Source of the DNA: Tigriopus japonicus | Taxonomy: Eukaryota > Arthropoda > Copepoda > Harpacticoida > Harpacticidae | NCBI GenBank assembly: GCA_010645155.1 | Contig: CM021322.1 | Location: 3,028,437-3,092,436, forward strand | Length of the DNA stretch: 64,000 bases | Reading direction: 5' to 3' | Part shown: one piece after another, positions 24,001-36,449 of the stretch | Numbering within the stretch: the stretch's first letter is position 1 | How the letters are laid out: every line of letters begins with the position of its first letter | Position numbers and translations under genes: made by a program | Notes under the pieces: model-generated | What the model saw: only the letters and a program-made list of their open reading frames with translations | Told to the model about the DNA's origin: nothing | Database searches by the model: none

Positions 24001-27000
24001 ATGAAGTTAACTAGACTCGCTCGGAGCTCTTCAACCTCCACCATGAAGTGTAAGGAACAACCTCTCCACTTGAAAGTCATATACATCTATCTAACGCCAT
24101 GGGTCCAGGTCTAATAACGGTCATGTTTTGTCCTCGAATTCCAGGTACGTCTCCAAACCATGCCCAATCCCAAACCCGGGCAACCTCCCATGTACACAGG
24201 AACCGTGGATTGTGTGATGAAGACGGTCAAATTGGAAGGCATCACTGGACTTTACAAAGGTATAGCAAAGAGTCGGATTTCAAACGAGTTTTACTTATTA
24301 TAACGTGGTTCATGCTATCGTTAATGGCATGATTAGAGCACTCACTCCGATCGATGTCGGTAGTCGTTACCTTTTGCACAATTTTGTGTACACAGGGATA
24401 TCACGTAACACAGTGAACAACAAGTATCTCAAACCTGTTTCGATCCTGGTAAAAAATAGTACACAAAAGCAAGGACAATCGTCTCCTCTCCATTCGCGAG
24501 ATAAACTGCCTTTCAAACGAATTGCTCGATTACTGATTGCATTCAGAAAAAATGGAATGTCGATATTTGAAAACGGGCTCAATATCACGGTCGTTCTTTC
24601 CAATGCAAATTCGAGTTTAAAGCTGCCTTAAGACATTGAATAAAACATTTCCTGGATTTTTGTAGATTTTTATTAGCACTTTGAGTATTGTTTGTAAGCC
24701 CTTCAGCAACAATACATTTCTCAGGGAGTACAGCTGATGACCGATTGAGAGTACAATGTAAATCGTTGGTTTCACCTACTTACTGGTTGATTCCGCTCTA
24801 TTTCATCTATTTTGAATGCATTGCATCATATATTTGTTGAAGAATGGAATGTCATAACTAGATTTAACACGGACGCATTGCCACGCCTTTTTGGAGCATT
24901 TGTTGAATCAAACGGATAGCTTTGGAGCATTTGACAGTTTTTAGTCATCGTAAATGGTTTGCTGAGGCTCAAACCTGAGAGATGAATCGGCAATGATTAA
25001 AAGACAGGTTTGATAATGAATCAATTCTGATCAGGACTTTGAGAGAACCATGATTCTTGGAGAATTCTAGCTGTGTTTGAGCTCTCTGCTCATGAGGTGC
25101 TTGAGATTTTTTTTTTCCAACGAGTTGTTGTGGTTTCTTGGTTTTTAACTCAATAGGAGGAAGAAGGTGGTGTCTCCTTTGTTAGGATTTCATGGTATGT
25201 TAGTCGGCTCAAAAAAGTCAAACCCCGCGATTGGCGTCGCTCGTCCAGTAATTCTGTAGCCTCTCCCCGATCATACCCCTTATTCATTGTTAGCCATTCA
25301 TGAGAGACGTGGTGTGTGTATGTGTGTGTTCGTTGAGATCTCGAAACATGTGTTCCCATTGTGCAATGCATTAATTTGTACCCTTTTGGTCGCAGGAATG
25401 GGCGCTCCTTTGGTCGGTGTGGCCCCGATATTTGCCCTCAGCTTCATGGGTTTTGGACTGGGCAAGAAACTTCAACAAAATCATGCGGATGAGCAATTGA
25501 ACAATGTTCAATTGGGCATTGCGGGAGGAATTTCTGGAATCCTAACCACGGTCATCATGGCACCAGGAGAGCGGATCAAGTGCTTACTCCAGGTACGTTT
25601 CTGAGTTGTATTCATAGCAAATCATCGAGCAAATATGACTTTTCCAGCTCTGGCTCTTCCGCAAAGTCTTTTACTTTGACAAATATTTAGGACCCCTGCT
25701 GTTAGCTTAAATGTCTGATTTTCCCCGTTCTTTGGATCTTTTGCCCTTCGCTCCTTGAGAGTATGGACTGAAATGATGATGATGATGATGATGATGAGCG
25801 AGAGTGAGGGAGTTCGGACTATTTGGTGAGAGATTTTGAGCCCAGGGAGAGGGCAGACACCCCCATAAATTTTTCTGTACAATCTAAATTGGCCAAGTGA
25901 AGAAAATGGAAGCAGCTTCAGCCACACGCACGCTCTGGAGAACTATGCCAGGATGATTGTGGTGTCCGTCCAGCTGTCTTCTTGTTAATTTTTCCCCACG
26001 TGAGTCGGGTATACTGTAGTTGTTCAACCGGAAGTCTGAAGCATGCTAGATTAGAAAACACTGACGTTGATTTGAATTTTATAAATTCGATTCCATGTGG
26101 GAACCCTACATTCATTACCAAACAACAAGCTCATTGAGGATCATGGAGTTTTTCAGAACAGGTGTGAATATAAAAAGGGTGACTGTCCTCCTACTGCGTT
26201 TGAATTGCAGTATATTCTCTCTCCTACTATTTGAAAACACCCAAAAATAAGATTTTATTGAGCAAGCCATCATTTTCTTACATTGTTAGTGTTCTGATAG
26301 AAATGGTCCAACAGTGATCTCGATTGGTTTTGCCGGATGTGTAATGGTTTTAGAATAAAGATTGAGATCGTCATAATGTTCCTTCATTTAAGCTTGTCAT
26401 AAAACCACCTGGAACGGTAGGAAAAATGTTACTCTCGGGTTGACTTCAAAACTATCCAGATATGGCATACCTAGCCTATTGACTTGAACAAAAAGTGAAA
26501 TCATCTTGGCATTGAGACTTTATGCTCATTGCCTCTCGCCCCCTTTTCTTTTTTCAAGAAAGCTCTCCCTCTATCTCATACACGTGACTGAACTTGTTAG
26601 GAAACTTTCCGTTCTTCCCGCATTCATGACGAAGCCTCGAGCATTGACTTGATTCTTTGCTTCCAAGCTTTTCAGCTCCGGTTGGAGTCGTCTCAATGTT
26701 TGTCTGGATTTGTGTCAGTATTTATCTGTACAGCAGATCGGCAAGTGCACTTCTCGAGGGCCGACTTCAAATTCCTCAGGTCACCCTGAGTAACTAACTA
26801 AAGAGCCTGGCCTCCCGGTTTTGACCGTCGTTCTCGGGTGAATCCAGTTAGTCCGCTTCTTCAACCGCTGGGGGTGCCATTAATGACGATCAAACCACCT
26901 CACTCTTTTTTGAAGCTTCAAAAAAGTGTCATCTAACATGGACATATCTTTAGTCAAAGACAGAGTCAAAAAAACCGATCCATTCCGTACTCAATCTGCA

Positions 27001-30000
27001 GAAATCGGACTGTGGAATAATGGGCTTCGATGACTCGTTGTCGAACGCCAAGTAAGATCTTCATCAGACTTGAGACGAACTTCATTGCCTTTCTCGAAAG
27101 TGAAGTCAATGCTGCGGTTGAGCCCAAACCTCAGTTTTGCGCTTTATCAAGATTTGACATCTCTTGGAATGGCGTGCCCACTCCTTCAATAGTCCGTAAT
27201 CCGAACATCCAAGCTGCTGTGAGAAAGATACGGAGCAACAACGAACGCGACTTTGGTCATGAAGGCAAATCAGTTTGGAAGTTGAGACAGATGTCTGTCT
27301 TCACATTGGTCATAAAGTAGGAGTACTCTGTACTGCAGTATCATCCTGCATTACGTAAGTTCGTCACTCACCCACTCTGGGGTTGATTGAGAGGCTTTGT
27401 TTATAATCGTTGACGACGCCAAAAAGAAATCTAGAGCTTATGGCTGTGGTCAACAAAGCCAGTGACATATTATTGTCGGGGTCAAAAAAAAATCGCGACT
27501 CATCTTTGAAATGGATGTCAAGCTTTTTTCTTCTGTCCCTGGCTTCATTCACAAATTTGGCGCCGCGAGTCTTGCCGCTAAAACTGCAATTCTCAGAAGA
27601 CAAGCAAACACTTGGGACCGCATTATGTCCAATAAAGAGCATTCTTTCCTGCTAAATCTCGCAACTAGTTAGACCGGAATGTTCTACTCCAACTCTCCAT
27701 TTTTTACCAACAACATAAAATCAGGAATAGAGTCTTTTAAACGCTGCTTTCGACTGATAAAGCCTGTTGTCGTCGATATGAATGAGAGGCATCGTCATCA
27801 TCACCATTAGTCGATGAATAGTTGTCATCCCTTGACTTTTGTCGCCGCTTTGTTTGCAGATCCAATGAAAAAACTGGGCCTCTGCTTCGGTCATTTGAAA
27901 TGAATTGTCTTCAGCAGTGACTGCTTGTTGAGCTCACAGAGTCATAAATGAGTGGTACTTTAGTTCCCTTATTTTCCTTTGCTTTTCTCACTTATTCTTC
28001 CACTGTAATGTGATCGCGTAACCCCATGTTGTCATTTTGAGGTGAAATCCGATCATCATCGCTTTTGGCGACTCAGGTTCGTCCACAGACGACGTCAACG
28101 AGCTGCAACAAATTTCGTTTTTGCCTCGTGCCACATTCGATTTCTAGCTTTGAAATATATTCCGAACATACTTGTATGGAGGGCTTAAAGAGTGCTCCTA
28201 ACCCAGAGCTTTTTCGACTCATGTCTGACCCCATTTTAACACATTTATTTGTATTTGTTAAAAACGAGGCTAAAGCCAACTCTCAGACAGTTTTTCCCCT
28301 CAAACACTTGAACTGGTTGATTTTTCTCGTTAAGGATCAATAATCAAAATGAATTTTAATTCGGTGCCTTCTATAAACTTGAATGCATGCGCCCAGTTTG
28401 ACCTGGACGTATGAGTATGACGCGTTTGATGATACATGATAGTCTTCAAAGAGTTATGGACTGAATCCGGCTGAATTTCCGACAAGATGAGCTCACCCAC
28501 AAATGGAGATGAGGTTTATTTTCCCCGTCTGTCATAGTTGAAATATCTTGGGATCTCACGGCCAATTTTCACACTAACAGATCATAAAACTTGAGGGAGG
28601 CCAGAAGAAGTCGGAGACGATGAGAAAGACTGCTACATTTGCCATAACTGAGCAAGGTTGGCGACTCTTGCTTGGCCCCAATATCTCTCGCAAGCAGAAA
28701 TGCTCGTAACTCTTTCTAGCGAACTCCTTAATCGATTGGATCAGTATCAGTCCTATATTTCATCGACAAAGTCAGCTTTACCGCAGATTCTACTGAATCG
28801 ACTTTTCGCACAATCTGCTCGCAAAACTTATCCATTCAATTCACGGAAGACGACAAATGGACAAACCTCGCTTGCCCTCGACACCCTGGCCCATAAAGAT
28901 CAGAGGTGTCTCAAGCCCAAATATGGCCAATCTGGAATCATTGGCCATGTGCAACTTATTTCTCTCCCTCTTCCGGGCCTGTTAGTTCTTAATCTAGCCC
29001 TTTGGGATGATGCGAAAACTCGGATTTGGCATCATGTTTCGCTTCCGTTTCCTTTTCCTGTTAGCCTTCAGTCACGTGTTGTTTCTCTCGCTCGCTTTTT
29101 TTCCAATGCACTTGATTGTGAATGAAATGAACCCCAAATTAAGGGCTAGAACGGACTGTTGTCGTTGAATGCCGACATCGATTTCCCTCTTGCTGCTTTG
29201 CTTCTGTCCACAAATCTCGAATTAGGGTGGGCTCTCGATTGGCATGCATGATCATTGGGGAATGATAATGTTTCAATGTGGGAAACAGAAGGCAAAAAGA
29301 CCAGGGCTGTTGTTTGCTCCCCCATCGCATATTTTGGGTCTACTCCAACCCTAGGTGACACTTTGCAAGCTGGAAAAATTGACCCACTCAAGTTATGGCA
29401 TTCCGAGATGCTTTTACTCCTCGTCTCCCCTGACCGTAAATCTTATTGACATTCCGTGGCATTCAGGAAAGAGCAGGCATAACACACGCACATCCTCATC
29501 CTCATCCATACGAATACCCTCCTCGACACACCAACAACATTTTACTTCACTTACGACAAGTTTTCTTTTGCATTCAAACACCCACCAGAACAAACGGATT
29601 CACAAAAACGACATTCAAGGGTGGCGTTTTCAGTTTGTTTAGCTTATGCCACCCTAAATGGAAACACTTATTGAAGTTATCTCATTGACCGGCGCTGATT
29701 GATAGCCTCTAATGCATCTCGGTGACGTAGATGTCACACAAGCATTTAAAAGTACAAGTCTGGGGTTGAAGGACAACAAAGAAAATATATAATTTAGCCC
29801 TGTATGGTCTCTATGACCCTCTTGGCCCTTTTATTCGGGCTTGATTGAGCTCGGGTGGCTTCGCCAAATTACACATTTTCAGTGTGCTTGAGTGACCAAA
29901 TCTGAATTGGTCGTCTACATGGGAGTTCTTGGCCTGCCATTTTCTTGACAAGAATGTTCCCACACGTTTTACAACCGTGAAAGTCCAATTGAAAGAAATA

Positions 30001-33000
30001 CACACGCACGCACAAGTGTGTGTGTACGTACACCGACAACAAATGAACGAACTAAGACGGACCAAACGACTTTTAACATGTTTTCTTTACACTCCCTTCC
30101 AGGTCCAACAAGCTTCCACTGGACCGGCCAAGTATTCTGGACCAGTGGATGTGGCGAAATCTCTTTACCGAGAAGGTGGATTGAAAAGCATTTACAAGGG
30201 GACTTGCGCTACGCTTCTCAGAGGTAAGTTTTTCGTTCCATGTCGAGACCAGGGATGTGACGTGCTCTTTTGTCCCTGTACTGATGTGCTGGCTATCCAA
30301 TAAATTTTTAATCCAGAGAGACAGAGAGAGACAGGGGGAGGGACGGGGAATTTAGCCTGATAGGCCAGTAGCATCCCTTACTAACTAAGCCGAATATTGG
30401 TGAGAGTCAGAAGAAACAGGTATTGGCCACGATGCCACCGGCATGCAATCTGAGGCCTGGGCTTTCGTGACCAGGTTGGATTTCCTTGGGACAGGACGTA
30501 ATTTCTTGGCCCGATGATGATGAAGCCGTCTTGATCAGGGCGGAGGGAGCCGGTTACTCCTCCCTTGGAGTGATTAAATAATCAGATTAGATAGCTTGCT
30601 TGCTTGCAAGCATTTTGGTTTGTCTCCTGCTCTGCTCGCTGGATGGCGATATCTTGGTGGTAGGCAGCTTTCAAATGGATTTTCTGTCCCGAAACCTATT
30701 GAATCTTGCCTCTAGCAGGATTTCATCGAGGGTGCTTCGACTTCGGTAGGATGCGCTGGGGAGAAATGGTCGAATCTCAATCGATGCCGAGGACACACAT
30801 TACTTGCTCTAGTTGTTCGGAACAGACGCAATGCTGGCTGGCCTCGGCTGAGGCCATCAATTGAGAGCACACTATCTATCGAGGAGTTTGCGGTAGTAGT
30901 AGTAGTAGTATATAAATATGTGAATGTATGTACGTACGTCCGTATAAATGTATGAGACGGGTGCAATGCATTTCATTGGCTTCTAGGATTACCGGTTTTG
31001 CCCTCTTAGTCCCGCGACGGACGACTCTCCGAGTAGTCGGTGACCAAGTGTGTGTGCGTGAGTAAGTCCTATGTGCCTCTCATCGTCCTCTCGTCGACGA
31101 CTTCTACTTCGTCTCCTTCGTCTCCTAATATCACTCAGCACCACTTCAGTAAAAGTAGCTGGAGCAGTGTGGAAGTAGCAGTTGCTGTTGTTGATGATGT
31201 TGCAGCTCTTGTTGGTGCTGTAGGACTACTCTTTCTTGTCCGATTGGCCTCCTCCCATCTCGTCACAGGCTTCGGCTTCATTCCATCGTGGTGCAGTCTT
31301 GCTAGGACGAGTCTTAGTTCAACATCACCGATATTTCAACGAGCAACTAACTTGTCGTTGTCCCTTTACTTTGCTTATGAACTCGGTACATGTGTGAGTG
31401 TGTGCTATTATGCTAGTGAGTGGTGTGGATCCATTCATCCATCTATCCATCCATCCATCCTGAATCCTAGCTACCTTTCTACAATAAGTTGTAATCTCGA
31501 CCTTTTTGCCGCTCTCTGTTAGTAATTTCCCCGTCATCCGACAGCGAGGGTAAATTAAATATCATCCCACTTGTGCCTCTTGACGAGGGAACAAGGAACG
31601 AGGAAGAGTGTGCTCTGTCCCGGTGTTTTGAGCTGTTCCCTAACTAAACCTGATCCACAATTGTTCTTGCCGTCATATCGCAAGATATTCGCCGTACGAT
31701 TCTCATTTTGGACGAGGTGAGTTCGCATTTACATGAACATTGCTTGCTGAAAGTCGCTGACCTGCTTTCCTCTCAAGACAAGTTTCAAAGTGCATGAAAT
31801 TGTGATGCCAGATGGATTAGTTTGTCAAGAGGAGGTGGAACAATGCACAAGTATAATGGATCGGGCCAGCTCAAGGTACACTTCTCAATAGAGGGGGAGA
31901 CACAAGCTCCTCCTAGTGATCTTTCCAAGTTCATTAGAGAGAAATATCTCCTCATTCATCAAAATTCTGAAGGAAATGACTCCTTTTTCTTTTCGTTGTC
32001 TCTTCTTCTTCTTTTTCTTCTTCTCTCCTCCTCCTTTCTCTCGTCTCGCCGAGAAAGAAGAGAGCACCAGAGCTGCTACTACTACTACTCTACTAGTAGC
32101 AAGGAGGTCACTCACATTTGTTTGTCCACGAGGAACAAGTTTCGAGAAATAAACGACTTTTGAGGTCATCCTCTGAGTGTTGCTCGAGTCCTCGCGGAAT
32201 CATCGGTTCATCGGTCGGTCTTCGTCGTCCATTGTGTGTTCCAAAATGGCAAGTATGTCTGTGTGCACAGAGGTGGAACATGAGTAATGGCGCTTTCTAA
32301 ACACTCTTTGTGTCTACAAATGGAACTTGGCGAATTCCAAATTTCCCATGTCAATTGGACCACATTCCTGTAGTCGTTTTTTAAAGAAACATTCAAGGAT
32401 GTGTCTTTTTCCCAATTAATCAGGCAATCATTTCTCCCCTCTGGCAAAGTAGAAGTGCAATTCAAGCCACTTATCTCTGTCTTCACCCTCGTCTTTTCCC
32501 TTCAGATCAGTCTCGAGTATGTAGTTGAGTGTTTCTTGAGCTTTGGATGTAATCCAAAACCTCGAAAGGACAATGATCCGGTCGTATTTTCTTTGCAAGC
32601 GGACTTTTCCTCTGGCTTTTACCTCGTTTACCTCGACATCACATCCCGTGAGCTCGTTTGAATGAACCTCGTCCAATCCTTTCAATCGTGAACATATAGC
32701 ATGGCGAGTGGATTGCCTCATTAAATCCTCGGTCGTATTTCCTCACAGGTTTTTTTCCGCTTCTTTTGCGAATCGATGCAAGCTAGTGAGATTTTTATCA
32801 GCGTGATATTCTGGCACTTTCTGGGGTTCGGAGACGACGACGCCCCGGTCAGGTGTCTTTGCCAATTTTCTGGGTGAGAGTGTATGACTCGTCCCACATT
32901 CCTTGTTGATCCCAGGATCAATACTTCTTGCCCAGTTTGGGACATGGAGAGACACACATACATGCACTCCACGTGGCCCATTGTGAAAACGAAGTGTATT

Positions 33001-34440
33001 TGTTTGCTCAGAGGGGCTAGATAAATACAAGCATTTTTTGTGTCGCTCTGGGGACGAAACGAAGTCTTTACTCTTGCTGGTGGTGAAATTTCTTAGATCA
33101 TCTGCTGGTCGAAATAGATCCTTATCTTGGTAAATTATCTGAGGGTGAGTTCTTTGGAAAAGAAAGGAAGCCAGGTGTAAAATTGTGTTTGCTTTCTCGT
33201 CCTGTGAAGTATACTTTTCGTTGTGTGTTTCTGGTGGGAAATTAATTCGAATCCAATAACCTCTGCAACAGAAGCTTAGGGATGTCTGAAATTATCAGGT
33301 TAAACAAATTTAGCAACGATTTGTACACAAAATACGTCTGATAAGAAAAAGTGGAGTGAGTGTAATTGATGCTAGCAGGAAGGGATAGTTGAACTTCTTG
33401 CCATTGCTCATAAGCATTTAGTTACTAGCTCTCTCTCTCTCTTTCCCAAGTTCATGAATGAGTGAAGGTGATAGCTGCTGATTTTGACGAACATCCTTTT
33501 CTCATTCACTCCCTCTGTCTCCTCTCGTCCCGTCTCATTGACTCATTTCCTTAGGGTTCATACTACACGTGTTGACATACTGGACCTAATTACTCCATCG
33601 AAAAATATTAAACTATTTGATAAGTGTCCAGATGGAACCGAAAGACGAAGATCCCAATCGCAGCCTTGGTTTGCAGTTACATCTTACCTTGTCAGTTTTG
33701 GACGCACATGGTGACACTCATCTCTCTAATACTGTCAGGTAAAGATGTAACTGCTCATCAAATTCTCGCCATGGACCATGATCCAAAATCGTGCCCAACC
33801 CCAAGAAGGTTCATGGAACGGAGTTCTCCGTCTTACCAGGCAGTATTTGGAGTCTACACAAAGCGATCAAACAGTGCCTAATACTGTCAGGTAAAGATGT
33901 AAAAATCCTCCAATGCATCGAAGACACTTTGTGGAACATCCGGTTGTGCTTACTTTAAGTGTAAATTGATTGAACTAAGCCTCGCATGGACTTAATTGGC
34001 CTTTACTTACTTACAGATGTCCCCGCGAGTGCGGCCTATTTTGGATCATACGAAATCATTCAAAGAAGTTTGGTTCCTGAGGGAGGCGATCGATCCCAGT
34101 TGAGCTTGGGACGGACCATTTTGGCCGGTGGTATGGCCGGTATTTTCAATTGGATGGTTGCCATTCCGCCTGATGTGCTCAAAAGTCGCCTTCAAACGGG
34201 TAAGTTGGGACGCTTATTCATTCAAGATCATCTCGACTTACATAAAATTTGAACATTGCAGCCCCAGAAGGAACCTACAGTGGTGTAAGGGACGTTTTAC
34301 GCCATCTGTTGAAAGAGGAAGGTGTTCGGGCACTTTACAAAGGTTGCGTGCCTGTTATGCTCAGGGCTTTCCCAGCCAATGCCTGTTGCTTCTTGGGTTA
34401 TGAGGTGGCCATGACTGGCATGAACACTTTGGGCCTTTGA
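15020..34440 (+). CDS. SLC25A20: Mitochondrial carnitine/acylcarnitine carrier, SLC25A20 type
   Basis: An inner mitochondrial membrane carrier that exchanges acylcarnitine for carnitine to feed fatty-acid oxidation. Six exons: 15020-15136, 24145-24259, 25396-25592, 30103-30223, 34017-34199 and 34262-34440. They join in phase throughout to give 303 residues, against 301 for human. All three carrier signatures are present: PFDTIKVR (residues 34-41), PGERIK (134-139) and PPDVLK (234-239). [11 protein letters not shown] and [11 protein letters not shown] are typical of the acylcarnitine carrier rather than the ornithine carrier. Glycine-rich helix starts ([21 protein letters not shown]) mark the three repeats. 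The gene begins about 0.8 kb after vinculin on the same strand. Four introns are large (9.0, 1.1, 4.5 and 3.8 kb) and the last is only 62 bases. An ornithine-type paralogue is the main alternative and seems unlikely. Confidence 0.94.
15137..24144 (+). other. Carrier gene intron 1 (9.0 kb)
   Basis: It is bounded by ATCAAG|GTAAGT and TTCCAG|GTACGT. I see no supportable gene inside; open frames are short and unrelated to known families. Contents include a CT run near 16067-16084 and a GAAA/GA microsatellite at 21886-21921. Its size and position directly after the first coding exon make it a likely place for regulatory sequence, but I cannot point to specific sites. Confidence 0.7.
21886..21921. 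repeat. GAAA/GA microsatellite
   Basis: About five GAAA units run into a (GA)n stretch. It lies within intron 1 of the carrier gene. Confidence 0.85.
24260..25395 (+). other. Carrier gene intron 2 (1.1 kb)
   Basis: It is bounded by TACAAAG|GTATAG and GGTCGCAG|GA, phase 1. No gene or recognisable repeat is seen inside. Confidence 0.75.
25593..30102 (+). other. Carrier gene intron 3 (4.5 kb)
   Basis: It is bounded by CTCCAG|GTACGT and CCTTCCAG|GTCC, phase 0. It contains an (ATG)8 microsatellite at 25773-25796 and a perfect 22-base palindrome at 26905-26926. No gene is supported. Confidence 0.7.
25773..25796. repeat. (ATG)8 microsatellite
   Basis: Eight uninterrupted ATG units lie in intron 3 of the carrier gene. 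Confidence 0.85.
31429..31460. repeat. ATCC/ATCT tetranucleotide repeat
   Basis: Imperfect tandem ATCC, ATCT and ATTC units within intron 4 of the carrier gene. Confidence 0.75.
33675..33902. repeat. Three-copy 25-base repeat, two direct and one inverted
   Basis: An identical 25-base sequence containing ACTGTCAGGTAAAGATG occurs at 33726-33750 and 33878-33902. A near-copy in the opposite orientation (AGTTACATCTTACCT and onward) lies at 33675-33701. The left pair can form an imperfect hairpin of about 78 bases. It may be a tiny MITE remnant. Confidence 0.65.
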
Positions 34441-34569
34441 AAAGTTGACCATTTGCTGCCTCCCGCCAGACTGCCTTAATTCATGATTTCAAATGGCATT
34501 CTGGCTTGCCTCGTATTGCAACTATTTATCGAGTTTTGTTTTGTGTTCAGTTGTTGCTAGTTTGGTTTT

Positions 34570-34575
34570 AATAAA
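34570..34575 (+). other. Polyadenylation signal, carrier gene
   Basis: An exact AATAAA lies 130 bases after the SLC25A20 stop codon. Confidence 0.65.
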
Positions 34576-35784
34576 GAAGGTTTGATCCCAAACCGAAACT
34601 GATCTCAATGTGATTCTGTGAGATAACTGAGATACAATTTTTCTCAATTTGTTCCATTCACTTATTGTTAGATATTGGTTTGTGTAATCCGTTGGCCTAA
34701 AGTGATCCTTCCAAGTACTTGGGGTATTGGTTTTGTTCTGCCTGATGACATCTTTCCAAAACACAAGTTCTAAATTAGACTCGAAAAATTAAGAATACGA
34801 CACTTAACAGAATTTGTGTTTTTTTTATTCTTCTACGCAAGAAGGAGCAACATTTTTGTGTTTTAAAGAGATATTTAAAACACAAACTCGCAAAGTTTGA
34901 AACTGTTTGTGAGACAATTTTTGTTGAAAAAGTAAAACCCTGACTCGAAGGACCATCCACTCTATATTCACGTTTCATTTCAACGGCTTCGCTTTTGCCA
35001 TAAATTCCTCTATCTCCTTGAAACCTTTCTATGATAAAAAGAGTAATTCACGTCCCATAAGGCTTATACAAATTTTTTTACCATTCATTTTGATTTTGCA
35101 ACCCTTGCTCTGTCGTCATTTCATTTTTTAATCCTTCACTTTTTTACATTTTACGTGTCTTGAGTGATCGTTACAATAAACAACGAAGAATTCTGAAGCA
35201 AGTGGACTTTTCTCTATACGTTCTTTGATTTTTTAATGTTAGTCACTTTGTCAAAACTCACTTTTCTGAAGTAAAATAGGCTTTCTAAATTGAAAAGTCA
35301 ATCAAGTAATTTGTTGGACAAATGTTTTATCAAAAAACTAACTTTTTAAAGTCGCTTTACCCAAAACTTATTCGGTCAAAAATCATTTAGGAAAGAGCTT
35401 AGGAAAGAGTTTTGGAACGGGTTACGGTTCCCATTTATTTTCCGAAAATGAGGAATTTGTTATATTCGAACTCTTTTCCAAAAAAAAATTTTTGGCGTTC
35501 CAAAATAATCGTTACGCATGTTCTTTGCAAAATGGGTATTGTAGGGAAGTTTGTCCCTTTTTCACTGGTATCGACAAACTAAGTTGACCTTAGACTGTGA
35601 AATATATTAGGATCTATTCCTAATTTGCTCACTACAGAGTAGTAAATAATTAACGTCTCCTAGGCATTAGCGCTTAATAGCAGTAATTCATTTGGCAAGT
35701 GAAATTGACTATGGAAAACCTACAACTCTCAAACCGAACCGACGAATAAACTTGAAAAATGGATTCAAAAACTCAAGGAACCGA

Positions 35785-36102
35785 NNNNNNNNNNNNNNNN
35801 NNNNNNNNNNNNNNNNNNNNNNNNNNNNNNNNNNNNNNNNNNNNNNNNNNNNNNNNNNNNNNNNNNNNNNNNNNNNNNNNNNNNNNNNNNNNNNNNNNNN
35901 NNNNNNNNNNNNNNNNNNNNNNNNNNNNNNNNNNNNNNNNNNNNNNNNNNNNNNNNNNNNNNNNNNNNNNNNNNNNNNNNNNNNNNNNNNNNNNNNNNNN
36001 NNNNNNNNNNNNNNNNNNNNNNNNNNNNNNNNNNNNNNNNNNNNNNNNNNNNNNNNNNNNNNNNNNNNNNNNNNNNNNNNNNNNNNNNNNNNNNNNNNNN
36101 NN
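35785..36102. other. Assembly gap (318 N)
   Basis: A run of N. Long open frames crossing it are artefacts of the unknown bases. Confidence 0.99.
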
Positions 36103-36449
36103 TTAAAATAATAAGAAAAGTAAGGATGTTTGCCAAAGACTTTGTTCACTTCGCCTAAGCAAATCAGTCATATTTATGCTTAATAATGTGCGGTCAAAAC
36201 TAGGATGATTTTTTAGAATAGAGCGTGCGCAAATTTTAGTGGGATAGGCATTACCGGATATAAAATCATAGTTTTAAACAAGTCCATCAATTTCACCAAG
36301 ACTTGCCACGAGAATAGCCAAAGATGTTTTCTTTAACTGATTTTTCTGCAATATTAGTGTGCAATTATTGTATTTCGAGTACTTATTTGTGTGTCATGGG
36401 ACACTAAATACCGGGCTTTAAACTGGAACGACTTGAGAATTGTAATAAA

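Larger units (their letters stand above)
30224..34016 (+). other. Carrier gene intron 4 (3.8 kb)
   Basis: It is bounded by CTCAGAG|GTAAGT and CTTACAG|ATGTCC, phase 1. It holds simple repeats, including (GTA)6 at 30893-30910, an ATCC/ATCT run at 31429-31460, a polypyrimidine tract at about 31981-32050 and a CT run at 33428-33443. A small inverted plus direct repeat lies at 33675-33902. A Ser-rich open frame at 31040-31522 is low complexity and is not taken as coding. Confidence 0.7.
34441..36449. other. Carrier 3' UTR and intergenic DNA
   Basis: An AATAAA at 34570-34575 ends the carrier transcript. The rest is AT-rich with no gene. Around 35385-35520 there is repetitive-looking sequence with a duplicated TTAGGAAAGAG and GGAACGGGTTACGGTTCC that may be an unclassified transposon remnant. 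An assembly gap interrupts the region. Confidence 0.5.

Noticed and set aside
31040..31522. Ser/Val-rich 160-codon open frame in carrier intron 4
   Set aside because: Low-complexity translation of simple repeats, with no similarity to known proteins.
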